Source: Aquamicrobium sp.
Lineage (GTDB): Bacteria > Pseudomonadota > Alphaproteobacteria > Rhizobiales > Rhizobiaceae
DNA length: 8,907 bases
Assembly (NCBI GenBank): GCA_014860725.1
Contig: JACZJD010000165.1
Location: 1-8,907, forward strand
Reading direction: 5' to 3'
The stretch's first letter is position 1; each line of letters begins with the position of its first letter. Position numbers and translations under genes: made by a program. This document shows, one piece after another, positions 1-5,440 of this stretch. The notes beneath the pieces were generated by a model. That model was not told the origin of the DNA. It saw only the letters and a list, made by a program, of their open reading frames with translations, and made no database searches.

Positions 1-2
1 GG

Positions 3-452
3 CTCGCGCGGCTGCCGTGGCAGGCGGTGCGCGCCAGCCTCGACGCGCAGGCATGGCCGCTGGCGCAGGCCACGATCCGCTCCGTCTCGCTTTCCGAACG
101 CAGCTACATGCCCGCCGGGGGCGAGGGGCCGGCGCGGGAGCTGGTGCTCGACGTCGCCTACACCTTCGAGGTCGACGGCATCGTCCACGAGGGGCGGCGG
201 TCGAGCTTCGCCGACCGCGCCCGGCCCCACGACCGCCGCCTGCGCACGCTTTACAGCCGCCTCAACTTCGCGTTCGTCACCGGCCGCGCCGTCGCGGTCG
301 CCTACGACCCCGAGGAACCGGCCAACGCCGTGCTCGACACCGGCTTCGGGTGGCGGGACGTCGCGATCGACGGCGGGCTCGGCCTTGCCGGCGGGCTGTT
401 CGGGCTGTGGCTGCTCCTGTCGCCGCTGCGCGGCGCGCGCCGGCCGCAATAG
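3..452 (+). CDS. DUF3592 domain protein, 5'-truncated by the window edge
   Basis: This is the last 149 codons of a gene that begins before the window: the frame is open from base 3 with no obvious start, and it ends at a TAG at 450-452. The visible part resembles a DUF3592 protein. It has an extracytoplasmic beta-rich stretch with the family-typical run 'VLDVAYTFEVDGIVHEG', then 'GRAVAVAYDPEEPANAVLDTG', the usual G-x-V-x-V-x-YDP-x-x-P signature. A single hydrophobic helix near the C-terminus (GGLGLAGGLFGLWLLLSPL) is followed by a short basic tail. DUF3592 proteins are membrane-associated and of unknown function. In full-length members a second helix normally lies N-terminal to the domain, which would be outside this window. 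The ATG and GTG codons near bases 17-27 could be taken as starts but are more likely internal. The gene converges on the EamA permease gene with a gap of only 17 bp and no room for a separate terminator. Confidence 0.75.
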   Translation, partial: LARLPWQAVRASLDAQAWPLAQATIRSVSLSERSYMPAGGEGPARELVLDVAYTFEVDGIVHEGRRSSFADRARPHDRRLRTLYSRLNFAFVTGRAVAVAYDPEEPANAVLDTGFGWRDVAIDGGLGLAGGLFGLWLLLSPLRGARRPQ

Positions 453-469
453 CCTCTGTCGCCGACCTC

Positions 470-1369
470 TCAGGGATGGCGCGGCGGCCGCGGCGTGCGC
501 CGGATGCTGCCGTGGGCGATCTGCCACAGCGAATGGGCGACGAGGGCGACGACGAGGATGGCGCCGCCGATCAGGCTGCGCGTCGTCGGCGTCTCCGAGA
601 AGATCATCCACACCCAGACCGGCGCCAGCACGGTCTCGAGCAGGTAGAACATCGCCACCTCCGGCGCCGAGATGTAGCGCGGGCCGGTCGCCAGGCAGTA
701 GAAGGAAAGCGGCATCACGACCGCGCCGTTGAAGACGATCCACCACGGCGCGGCAATCTGCAGCCCGCCCTGGCCGGCGACGAAACCGAGCGCGACGGCG
801 AAGGGCAGCACCGTCGCGACGAGCGGCGTGAAGCCCATGTCGCGGCCGGACGCGCGCGAGACCGTGATGGCCGAGGCGATGAGGAAGGAGGCGGCGAGCG
901 CCATCATGTCGCCGAACAGGTTGCCGGCGGCGATGCCGTCGCCGACGATGATGAGCACGCCCGCGATCATCGCCGCCATGGCGACGAGCGTCGCCGGCCG
1001 CGGCCGCTCCCTGAGGAAGACCCACGACTGCAGCGCCGCGAACATGGTGTTGAAGGCGAGGATGAAGACGACGTTGGCCGTCGAGGTGTTGTAGATCGCC
1101 GTGATGAAGGCGATGGAGCTCAGCGCGTAGAACACCGCGACCGCCACGCCCGCTTTGCCGGGCACGAGCGCGGGCGCATTCGGCGACAGCGCGCGCCAGA
1201 TCGCCCAGATGCACAAGGCGGCAATGAAGGTCGTTCCCGAGCGCAGCAACAGCACCGACCACACGTCGCCGCCGGAAAGCTTGATCAGGGGAATGTCGGC
1301 CGTCAGCGCCAGGCCGCCGATGGCGGTCAGCAGCAGGCCCTTGGCATGGTTGGACTGTGTCGCGGGCAT
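470..1369 (-). CDS. EamA-family (DMT superfamily) permease
   Basis: This is a 299-residue protein of the drug/metabolite transporter superfamily with two EamA repeats and about ten hydrophobic helices, acting in the inner membrane. The first repeat ends with the characteristic 'FNTMFAALQSWVFLRERP'. The second carries 'APEVAMFYLLETVLAPVWVWMIFSETP', the typical E-x-x-E-P-type element before the last helix. The C-terminus is a short basic tail (RRTPRPPRHP). The substrate cannot be read from sequence; family members export amino acids, metabolites or drugs. I place the start at the ATG at 1369 (MPATQSNHAKG), because the upstream ATG at 1468 would overlap bpt and translate a terminator-like hairpin, and its extra residues look non-functional. 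No convincing Shine-Dalgarno sequence precedes the chosen ATG, so the start is moderately uncertain. It lies downstream of bpt on the same strand after a 68-bp gap and may be partly cotranscribed or have its own promoter. Confidence 0.9.
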   Translation of the reverse strand: MPATQSNHAKGLLLTAIGGLALTADIPLIKLSGGDVWSVLLLRSGTTFIAALCIWAIWRALSPNAPALVPGKAGVAVAVFYALSSIAFITAIYNTSTANVVFILAFNTMFAALQSWVFLRERPRPATLVAMAAMIAGVLIIVGDGIAAGNLFGDMMALAASFLIASAITVSRASGRDMGFTPLVATVLPFAVALGFVAGQGGLQIAAPWWIVFNGAVVMPLSFYCLATGPRYISAPEVAMFYLLETVLAPVWVWMIFSETPTTRSLIGGAILVVALVAHSLWQIAHGSIRRTPRPPRHP

Positions 1370-1399
1370 GAGGGAACGTTTCGTACGGGAAAGGGCCGG

Positions 1400-1435
1400 A
1401 AGAAAAAGGGGTGCGCCGCGGCCTGTGCGGCCCCC
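1400..1435 (-). terminator. Candidate intrinsic terminator after bpt
   Basis: Read on the minus strand just after the bpt stop, the sequence forms GGGG (1435-1432), an inner stem GCCGC (1431-1427) with GCGGC (1419-1415) around a 7-base loop, a 3-base bulge, then CCCC (1411-1408), followed directly by TTTTTCTT (1407-1400). A GC-rich imperfect stem followed by a U-tract fits a Rho-independent terminator for bpt. It leaves only about 30 bases before the EamA permease ATG, so it may instead act as a partial, attenuator-like stop between the two genes. Confidence 0.55.
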
Positions 1436-1437
1436 TG

Positions 1438-2199
1438 TCAGCCCCGCTCGCCGTGGTAGCGTTCCCACCCCTTGGGGCCGAGGTGTTCCTGCGGCTCGAA
1501 GCGGACCTTATACGCCATCTTGCGCGAGCCGTTGACCCAGTAGCCGAGATAGACATAGGGCAGGCCCGCCGCCTGCGCCCGCGCGATGTGGTCGAGGATC
1601 ATGAACGTGCCGAGCGAGCGGTGCTCGATGGCCGGATCGTAGAAGGAATAGACCATCGACAGGCCATCGTTCATCCAGTCGGTCAGCGCGACGGCGATCA
1701 GCTCGCCTTCGCCCTTGCCGGTGATGAAGCTGTCGGGCCCGCGGCGGCGGTATTCGATGATGCGCGTGTCGACATGGCTGTCCTCGACCATCATCGCATA
1801 GTCGAGCACGGTCATGTCCGACATGCCGCCGTGGCGGTGGCGGGCGTCGAGATAGGTGCGGAACAGCGAATACTGCTCGGCCGAAGGCTCGGCGTCGTGG
1901 ATCGCGCCGACGAGATCGTCGTTGCGCGCGACCACCCGCCGCATGCTGCGCGAGGGCTCGAACTCGCCGACGACGATGCGCACCGACACGCAGGCGCGGC
2001 AGCTCTCGCAGGCCGGCCGGTAGGCGATGTTCTGCGAGCGGCGGAACCCGCCCTGGGTCAGGAGGTCGTTCAGCTCCGGCGCGCGGTCGCCGACCAGGTG
2101 CGTGAACACCTTGCGCTCGAACTCGCCCTCGATATAGGGGCAGGGCGAGGGCGCGGTCAGGAAGAACTGCGGCGACTGGGGCGGATGATGGTGCTTCAT
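1438..2199 (-). CDS. bpt: Aspartate/glutamate leucyltransferase (bacterial N-degron pathway)
   Basis: This 253-residue protein matches the bacterial Bpt family (R-transferase/ATE fold), often annotated as arginyltransferase. The enzyme transfers leucine from Leu-tRNA to proteins with N-terminal Asp or Glu, marking them for ClpS/ClpAP degradation in the cytoplasm. The N-terminal domain shows the hallmark '[20 protein letters not shown]' (residues 16-35) and a Cys cluster C64-x2-C67-x2-C70 in '[16 protein letters not shown]'. The C-terminal GNAT-like domain contains '[12 protein letters not shown]' (178-189), '[12 protein letters not shown]' (194-205) and '[22 protein letters not shown]' spread over 215-236. 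The length is typical of the family. The start is the ATG that places the conserved [13 protein letters not shown] block at residue 9 or so; no strong ribosome-binding site is visible before it. It follows the RDD gene on the same strand after 142 bp and probably has its own promoter there. Confidence 0.95.
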   Translation of the reverse strand: MKHHHPPQSPQFFLTAPSPCPYIEGEFERKVFTHLVGDRAPELNDLLTQGGFRRSQNIAYRPACESCRACVSVRIVVGEFEPSRSMRRVVARNDDLVGAIHDAEPSAEQYSLFRTYLDARHRHGGMSDMTVLDYAMMVEDSHVDTRIIEYRRRGPDSFITGKGEGELIAVALTDWMNDGLSMVYSFYDPAIEHRSLGTFMILDHIARAQAAGLPYVYLGYWVNGSRKMAYKVRFEPQEHLGPKGWERYHGERG

Positions 2200-2223
2200 G
2201 GTCCGGGACTGCTGTTCGGCCCC

Positions 2224-2254
2224 ATAGGCATGTCACGTCGGCAGAAAACGTCAA
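2224..2254 (-). promoter_or_regulatory. Candidate promoter for bpt
   Basis: On the minus strand, about 50 bases before the bpt ATG, there is a TTGACG (2254-2249), a good match to the alphaproteobacterial -35 element, followed after 19 bases by GCCTAT (2229-2224) as a weak -10. The surrounding sequence (about 2236-2268) is clearly more AT-rich than its flanks. The spacing is longer than the usual 17-18 bases, so the -10 assignment is unsure. Confidence 0.35.
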
Positions 2255-2288
2255 CCGCAAAATTCTGAAAGCCGCCTCACGAGGCTGT

Positions 2289-2332
2289 GTTGCGGCCCGG
2301 GTTGCGGCCCGGGTTGCGGCCCGGGTTGCGGC
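2289..2332. repeat. 12-bp tandem repeat, 3.7 copies
   Basis: Three perfect head-to-tail copies of GTTGCGGCCCGG lie at 2289-2300, 2301-2312 and 2313-2324, followed by a partial copy GTTGCGGC at 2325-2332. Each junction creates a CCCGGG palindrome, so neighbouring units can pair with one another in RNA. The array sits 9 bp beyond the stop codon of the RDD gene, in the RDD-bpt intergenic region. Its 12-base period equals four codons. It is probably a slippage-generated microsatellite. Confidence 0.9.
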
Positions 2333-2341
2333 TTGCCGGGT

Positions 2342-2812
2342 TCAGCGGTCGGCGCGCGTCACCACGGTCCCGAGCAGCAGGTCGTGGACCGTGCGCTTGC
2401 GCTCCAGGAACAGCGTCGCGAGCAGGATCAGCGGCGTCAGCAGCACGTTGCCGGCCCAGAACAGCACGGTGTGGACTACCGCCACCAGCCCGTCGACGGG
2501 CCGGCCGTCGAGCCGTTCCAGCCTGATGTCCATGACGCGCATGCCGACCGTGGCCTGATTGGGGCCGCCGAGCGTGTTCCAGACATAGATCAGCGCCACC
2601 GCCGGGAACAGCACGGAGAACAGCGCCCAGCCATAGCCGAGCGTGACGATGCCGAGCACGAAGACGAGGATGCCGAAGGGGATCATCATCAGCGCGACGA
2701 GGAGGTAGTCGATGATGAAAGCCATGATGCGGCGGGACAGCACGCCCTCGTAGACCCTCAAGTCGTCGAGGCGCGCGGGGATGATCTCGCCGTCGAGGAT
2801 GCACGTCGTCAT
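2342..2812 (-). CDS. RDD-family integral membrane protein
   Basis: This 156-residue protein has the RDD-family pattern: a first helix introduced by the Arg/Asp motif 'RRIMAFIIDYLLVALMM' (R27-R28 and D35, roughly), a second helix around residues 48-77 (ILVFVLGIVTLGYGWALFSV and following), the conserved loop 'NQATVGMRVMDIRL', a third hydrophobic segment (AVVHTVLFWAGNVLLTPLILL) and the terminal motif 'RTVHDLLLGTVV'. It is an inner-membrane protein. The function of most RDD proteins is unknown; some have been linked to ion transport or osmotic stress. The chosen ATG is preceded by AGGAG ten bases upstream. hemB lies 104 bp upstream on the same strand, so hemB-RDD cotranscription is possible. A strong hairpin covers its ribosome-binding site. 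The overlapping longer open frame on the same strand (2804-2277) is a shadow. Confidence 0.9.
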   Translation of the reverse strand: MTTCILDGEIIPARLDDLRVYEGVLSRRIMAFIIDYLLVALMMIPFGILVFVLGIVTLGYGWALFSVLFPAVALIYVWNTLGGPNQATVGMRVMDIRLERLDGRPVDGLVAVVHTVLFWAGNVLLTPLILLATLFLERKRTVHDLLLGTVVTRADR

Positions 2813-2823
2813 CAGTTTCCGTC

Positions 2824-2854
2824 TCCTGCGGGCAGAATGCCCTTTCCCGCAGGA
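2824..2854 (-). promoter_or_regulatory. Hairpin covering the RDD-gene ribosome-binding site
   Basis: In the minus-strand transcript, TCCTGCGGG (2854-2846) pairs perfectly with CCCGCAGGA (2832-2824) across a 13-base loop. The 3' arm contains most of the AGGAG Shine-Dalgarno sequence of the RDD gene, ten bases before its ATG at 2812. The loop can also form GGGCA-TTC-TGCCC (2842-2830), which uses the CCC of the 3' arm, either as a competing stem or as an upper stem above a 6-bp lower stem. No U-tract follows, so this is not a good hemB terminator. Translation control is inferred from position only. Confidence 0.5.
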
Positions 2855-2916
2855 AATGGAGATTTCTGCGCCGGATTCAACCCTTCAGCTGCGGCAGGGG
2901 CCGGACTGGACCCGGA

Positions 2917-3948
2917 CTAGCCCTTGAGGATTTCGGCGACCCGCGGCGCGAAATAGGTGAGCACGCCGTCGCAGCCGGCGCGCTTGAAGGCCATGAGGCT
3001 TTCGAGCATCGCCTTCTCGCCGTCGAGCCAGCCATTGGCGGCGGCTGCCTCGATCATCGCGTACTCGCCCGACACCTGATAGGCGAAGGTCGGCATCGCG
3101 AACTCGTCCTTGGCGCGGCGGATGATGTCGAGATAGGGCAGGCCGGGCTTGACCATGACCATGTCGGCGCCTTCCTCGAGGTCCTGCTCGATCTCGCGCA
3201 TGGCCTCGTCGGTGTTGGCGTGGTCGATGTAGTAGGTCTTCTTGTCGCCCTTGAGCAGCCCCTTGGTGCCGATGGCCTCGCGATAGGGGCCGTAGAAGGC
3301 GGAGGCGAACTTGGTGGCGTAGGACATGATCGCCACGTCCTGGAAGCCGGCCGCGTCGAGCGCGTCGCGGATCGCGCCGATGCGCCCGTCCATCATGTCC
3401 GACGGCGCGATGATGTCCGCGCCGGCCGCCGCCTGCAGCACCGCACCGGCGGCGATGCGCTCGACCGACTCGTCGTTGACGATGATGCCGTCGCGCAGGA
3501 TGCCGTCATGGCCGTGGTCGGTGAACGGGTCGAGCGCGGCGTCGGTGATGATGCCGATCTCCGGCACCGCCGCCTTGATCGCCCGCGACGCGCGGTTGAT
3601 GAGGTTGTCGGGATTGAGGATTTCGGAGGCGGCGACGTCGCGCAGCGCCATGTCGACGTTCGGGAAGGTGGCGATGGCCGGGATGCCGAGCTTCGCCGCG
3701 CGCTCGACCTCCTTCATGGCCAGATCGACCGAAAGCCGCTCGACGCCCGGCATGGCCGGGATGGCCTCGCGGCGGTTCTCGCCCTCGGTCAGGAACAGCG
3801 GCCAGATCAGGTCGTCGACCGTCAACGTGGTCTCGCGCACCAGACGGCGCGACCAGTCGGCCTTGCGCATGCGCCTCAGTCGGCGCGAGGCGGTGATCTC
3901 GTCGACGCTGCGTTGCAGGACGGGGCGGGCAGGGGCGTGTCTGTTCAT
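2917..3948 (-). CDS. hemB: Porphobilinogen synthase (delta-aminolevulinic acid dehydratase)
   Basis: HemB condenses two 5-aminolevulinate molecules to porphobilinogen in the cytoplasm, the second committed step of heme, siroheme and cobalamin synthesis. The 343-residue protein has the full family layout. The two Schiff-base lysines are K213 in 'MSYATKFASAFYGPYR' and K267 in 'MVMVKPGLPYLD'. The site that holds three Zn-binding cysteines in the E. coli and human enzymes reads DAALDPFTDHGHDG (136-149), with A138, D140 and D148 instead of Cys. This is the Mg-dependent, Pseudomonas/Rhizobium-type enzyme. The start is the ATG at 3948 (MNRHAPARPVLQ), because it has GGAGA six to seven bases upstream; the open frame continues to 4074 but that extension looks non-coding. 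It is transcribed away from the DUF6163 gene across a 143-bp shared region in which I see no Irr/ICE-like iron-control box. Confidence 0.97.
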   Translation of the reverse strand: MNRHAPARPVLQRSVDEITASRRLRRMRKADWSRRLVRETTLTVDDLIWPLFLTEGENRREAIPAMPGVERLSVDLAMKEVERAAKLGIPAIATFPNVDMALRDVAASEILNPDNLINRASRAIKAAVPEIGIITDAALDPFTDHGHDGILRDGIIVNDESVERIAAGAVLQAAAGADIIAPSDMMDGRIGAIRDALDAAGFQDVAIMSYATKFASAFYGPYREAIGTKGLLKGDKKTYYIDHANTDEAMREIEQDLEEGADMVMVKPGLPYLDIIRRAKDEFAMPTFAYQVSGEYAMIEAAAANGWLDGEKAMLESLMAFKRAGCDGVLTYFAPRVAEILKG

Positions 3949-3955
3949 CGCGATC

Positions 3956-3961
3956 TCTCCG
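3956..3961 (-). promoter_or_regulatory. Ribosome-binding site that decides the hemB start
   Basis: On the minus strand GGAGAG lies seven bases before the ATG at 3948. This supports the 343-residue HemB and argues against the in-frame ATG at 4074, which would add 42 residues rich in Gly and Pro with no resemblance to the family N-terminus. Confidence 0.7.
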
Positions 3962-4091
3962 TTGGCGGCTTCTATCACGAGCCGGACGCCCCCTCCAACC
4001 CCGCCGAACGGCTGGCTTGGCGGAAAGCCCCGCTTGCCCCTATGCTCCCCTTCCGCATCGGGTGACTCGGGCAAAGGGAAGAGCCTCCTTC

Positions 4092-4511
4092 ATGAACCGC
4101 ATGTTCGACAGCGCGCCCCTGCGCGCCACCGCGCTGGATCTCGCCTGGGAATGGTTCCACCGCGCCGTGGCCACCTATGGCCTCCTGTGCGGGCTCGCCT
4201 ACTGGGCGCGGCTGATCGGCATCCACGAGGGCGCCGAGTGGCGGTTCGACCTGATGTCGGTCCACTGGCAGGTGGCCTCGGTGTCACTCGCGGTGCTGTT
4301 TCCCTTCGCGGCCAGCGGCCTGTGGATGGTCGCGTCCTGGGGCGCGGTGATCTGGTTCCTGTGCGCCGCGATCGAGGTGACGATGTATGCGGGCTTTCCC
4401 GAGCTCTTCGGCGCGCGCCCCTTCGCCGTCGTCCTGCACGTGCTGATCGCGATCGTCTATTGCGGCTTCCGCGTCGTCTTCTACCTGCAGAAGCGCCGGC
4501 AGGCCGATTAA
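4092..4511 (+). CDS. DUF6163-type small membrane protein
   Basis: This 139-residue protein has about four predicted membrane helices (roughly residues 23-44, 57-75, 77-100 and 110-132), a charged N-terminus (MNRMFDSAPL) and a basic C-terminal tail (LQKRRQAD). It fits the uncharacterised DUF6163 family, which I recall as sitting beside the ldtR regulator in Rhizobiales genomes. No enzyme motif is visible. I use the ATG at 4092 because the purine-rich GGGAAGAG lies upstream and because the first hydrophobic helix then follows a short cytoplasmic leader; the 25 extra residues encoded upstream to 4017 look non-coding. It is divergent from hemB and precedes ldtR by 145 bp on the same strand. Position next to a wall-remodelling regulator hints at an envelope role, but this is inference only. 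Confidence 0.8.
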   Translation: MNRMFDSAPLRATALDLAWEWFHRAVATYGLLCGLAYWARLIGIHEGAEWRFDLMSVHWQVASVSLAVLFPFAASGLWMVASWGAVIWFLCAAIEVTMYAGFPELFGARPFAVVLHVLIAIVYCGFRVVFYLQKRRQAD

Positions 4512-4535
4512 CCCTATATTCAGCGTAATCCCGGG

Positions 4536-4573
4536 CAGGGCGGCGGTAAGCCCCTGTTAAGCCTGCGGTTTAA
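4536..4573. promoter_or_regulatory. ldtR upstream region with candidate operator
   Basis: About 90-100 bases before the ldtR ATG lies the near-palindrome TTAAGCC-TGC-GGTTTAA (4557-4573), with 7-bp arms and one mismatch. Its left part, GTTAAGCCTG (4556-4565), recurs exactly upstream of ldtP. A further TAAGCC occurs at 4547-4552. The segment 4536-4556 can also fold as a weak stem (CAGGGC with GCCCCTG, one bulged base), which may be the end of the DUF6163 transcript. The following AT-rich stretch 4568-4599 is the likeliest site of the core promoter, though no clean -35/-10 pair is visible. Confidence 0.5.
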
Positions 4574-4656
4574 GTCGAATTTTATGTGCATTCGATAAGG
4601 TCGGGCCAAGGTGAGAACAAAAACACATCACCGGGCGTTGAACGAGAGGCCAGACC

Positions 4657-5175
4657 ATGACGACTTCGCGACAGGCGGCGAAGCCCGCCGCCAGCATCGA
4701 TGACGATCGCAAGGACGCGATCCGCTCCCTTTATCTTGAATCCCTCCAGCTCGTCGAGCGGCTGCACCGCCGGTTGCTTGACGTCATCAAGGACGAATTC
4801 GACCGCAACGGCCGTTCGGACATCAATTCGATCCAGGCGTTGCTGCTGTTCAACATCGGCTCGGCCGAGCTGACCGCGGGCGAGCTGCGCTCGCGCGGCT
4901 ACTATCTCGGCTCGAACGTCTCCTACAACCTCAAGAAGCTGGTCGATCTCGGCTTCATCAACCACCAGCGCTCGCGGGTCGACCGCCGCTCGGTGCGCGT
5001 CAGCCTGACGCCGAAGGGCCGCGAGGTCGCCGAGGTCGTCGGCAAGCTCTACGACCGCCACATCGGCTCGATCGAGCACGTCGGCGGCATCAGCTCCGAC
5101 GAGTTCCAGCAGATGAACCGCGCGCTCCAGCGTCTCGACCGCTTCTGGAACGACACCATCGCCTACCGCATGTAA
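4657..5175 (+). CDS. ldtR: MarR-family transcriptional regulator LdtR
   Basis: This 172-residue winged-helix regulator has an N-terminal dimerisation helix (about 20-50, 'LYLESLQLVERLHRRLLDVIK'), a helix-turn-helix around residues 70-100 ('ELTAGELRSRGYYLGSNVSYNLKKLVDLGFI'), a basic wing 'HQRSRVDRRSVRVSLTPKG' (102-120) and a C-terminal helix pair. In Liberibacter asiaticus and Sinorhizobium meliloti, LdtR controls its own gene and the neighbouring L,D-transpeptidase gene and affects osmotic tolerance; small aromatic ligands release it from DNA. The identity here rests on sequence character plus the adjacent transpeptidase gene. The ATG is preceded by GAGAGG at a suitable distance. Autoregulation is suggested by the motif it shares with the ldtP upstream region. 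The gene is followed by two GC-rich hairpins before ldtP, so the two genes probably have separate promoters. Confidence 0.9.
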   Translation: MTTSRQAAKPAASIDDDRKDAIRSLYLESLQLVERLHRRLLDVIKDEFDRNGRSDINSIQALLLFNIGSAELTAGELRSRGYYLGSNVSYNLKKLVDLGFINHQRSRVDRRSVRVSLTPKGREVAEVVGKLYDRHIGSIEHVGGISSDEFQQMNRALQRLDRFWNDTIAYRM

Positions 5176-5178
5176 CGC

Positions 5179-5245
5179 CGCCCGGAAGGGCGACGGACGG
5201 GTGGCCTGAACCCGGCTCAGCCGCGAGAGACCCGGTCTCTCGCGG
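5179..5245 (+). terminator. Hairpins downstream of ldtR
   Basis: Two stem-loops follow the ldtR stop. The first is CGCCC-GGAA-GGGCG (5179-5192), a 5-bp stem capped by a GNRA-type tetraloop. The second is a perfect 11-bp stem, CCGCGAGAGAC with GTCTCTCGCGG (5221-5231 and 5235-5245), around a 3-base loop. Neither is followed by a U-tract, so they may protect the 3' end or assist Rho-dependent termination rather than act as intrinsic terminators. Confidence 0.45.
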
Positions 5246-5283
5246 CCGTCCGGCGTTGCCGCTCACGGCATTGTGGCGAGCAT

Positions 5284-5316
5284 CGGTCACGATCCTGCCA
5301 TAAAGCCATGTGACCG
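5284..5316. repeat. 7-bp inverted repeat upstream of ldtP
   Basis: CGGTCAC (5284-5290) and GTGACCG (5310-5316) form a perfect dyad separated by 19 bases that include the AT-richer CCATAAAGCC. The half-site spacing of about two and a half helical turns would suit a dimeric regulator or a looped RNA stem. No known binding site was recognised. Confidence 0.4.
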
Positions 5317-5363
5317 CACGGATGCTGCCTCGGCGCGAGCGGGCGGATGTGCGTTCGGCGAAT

Positions 5364-5386
5364 GTTAACGTTAAGCCTGTCATAAC
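5364..5386. promoter_or_regulatory. Candidate LdtR (or CtrA) operator upstream of ldtP
   Basis: This island contains the perfect 10-bp palindrome TTAACGTTAA (5365-5374), overlapping GTTAAGCCTG (5370-5379), the ten-mer also present upstream of ldtR. Reading on, TTAA-N7-ATAAC (5371-5386) is one base from the CtrA consensus TTAA-N7-TTAAC used in alphaproteobacteria. It lies 55-77 bases before the ldtP ATG, at promoter distance. Which protein binds cannot be decided from the sequence. Confidence 0.5.
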
Positions 5387-5440
5387 GCACGGGAAGGGAT
5401 TGCGGCCTCGGCCGCGACAACGGAACAATCGGGACGATCC

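Noticed and set aside
17..1459. 480-codon plus-strand open frame over DUF3592 and the permease
   Set aside because: It crosses two real genes in other frames, and its repeats of Arg, Gly and Asp are typical of shadow translation.
1411..2268. 285-codon plus-strand open frame opposite bpt
   Set aside because: It is a shadow frame; the minus strand encodes a full-length Bpt with all hallmark motifs.
3949..4091. Iron-responsive (Irr/RirA) box in the hemB-DUF6163 divergent region
   Set aside because: I looked for TTTAGAA-type AT-rich dyads and found none; the region is GC-rich without a clear promoter pair.
4512..4526. CCCTATATTCAG as a possible NrdR box, given nrdR nearby
   Set aside because: It matches only the central TATAT-like core, has no paired second box one to three helical turns away, and does not precede a ribonucleotide reductase gene.
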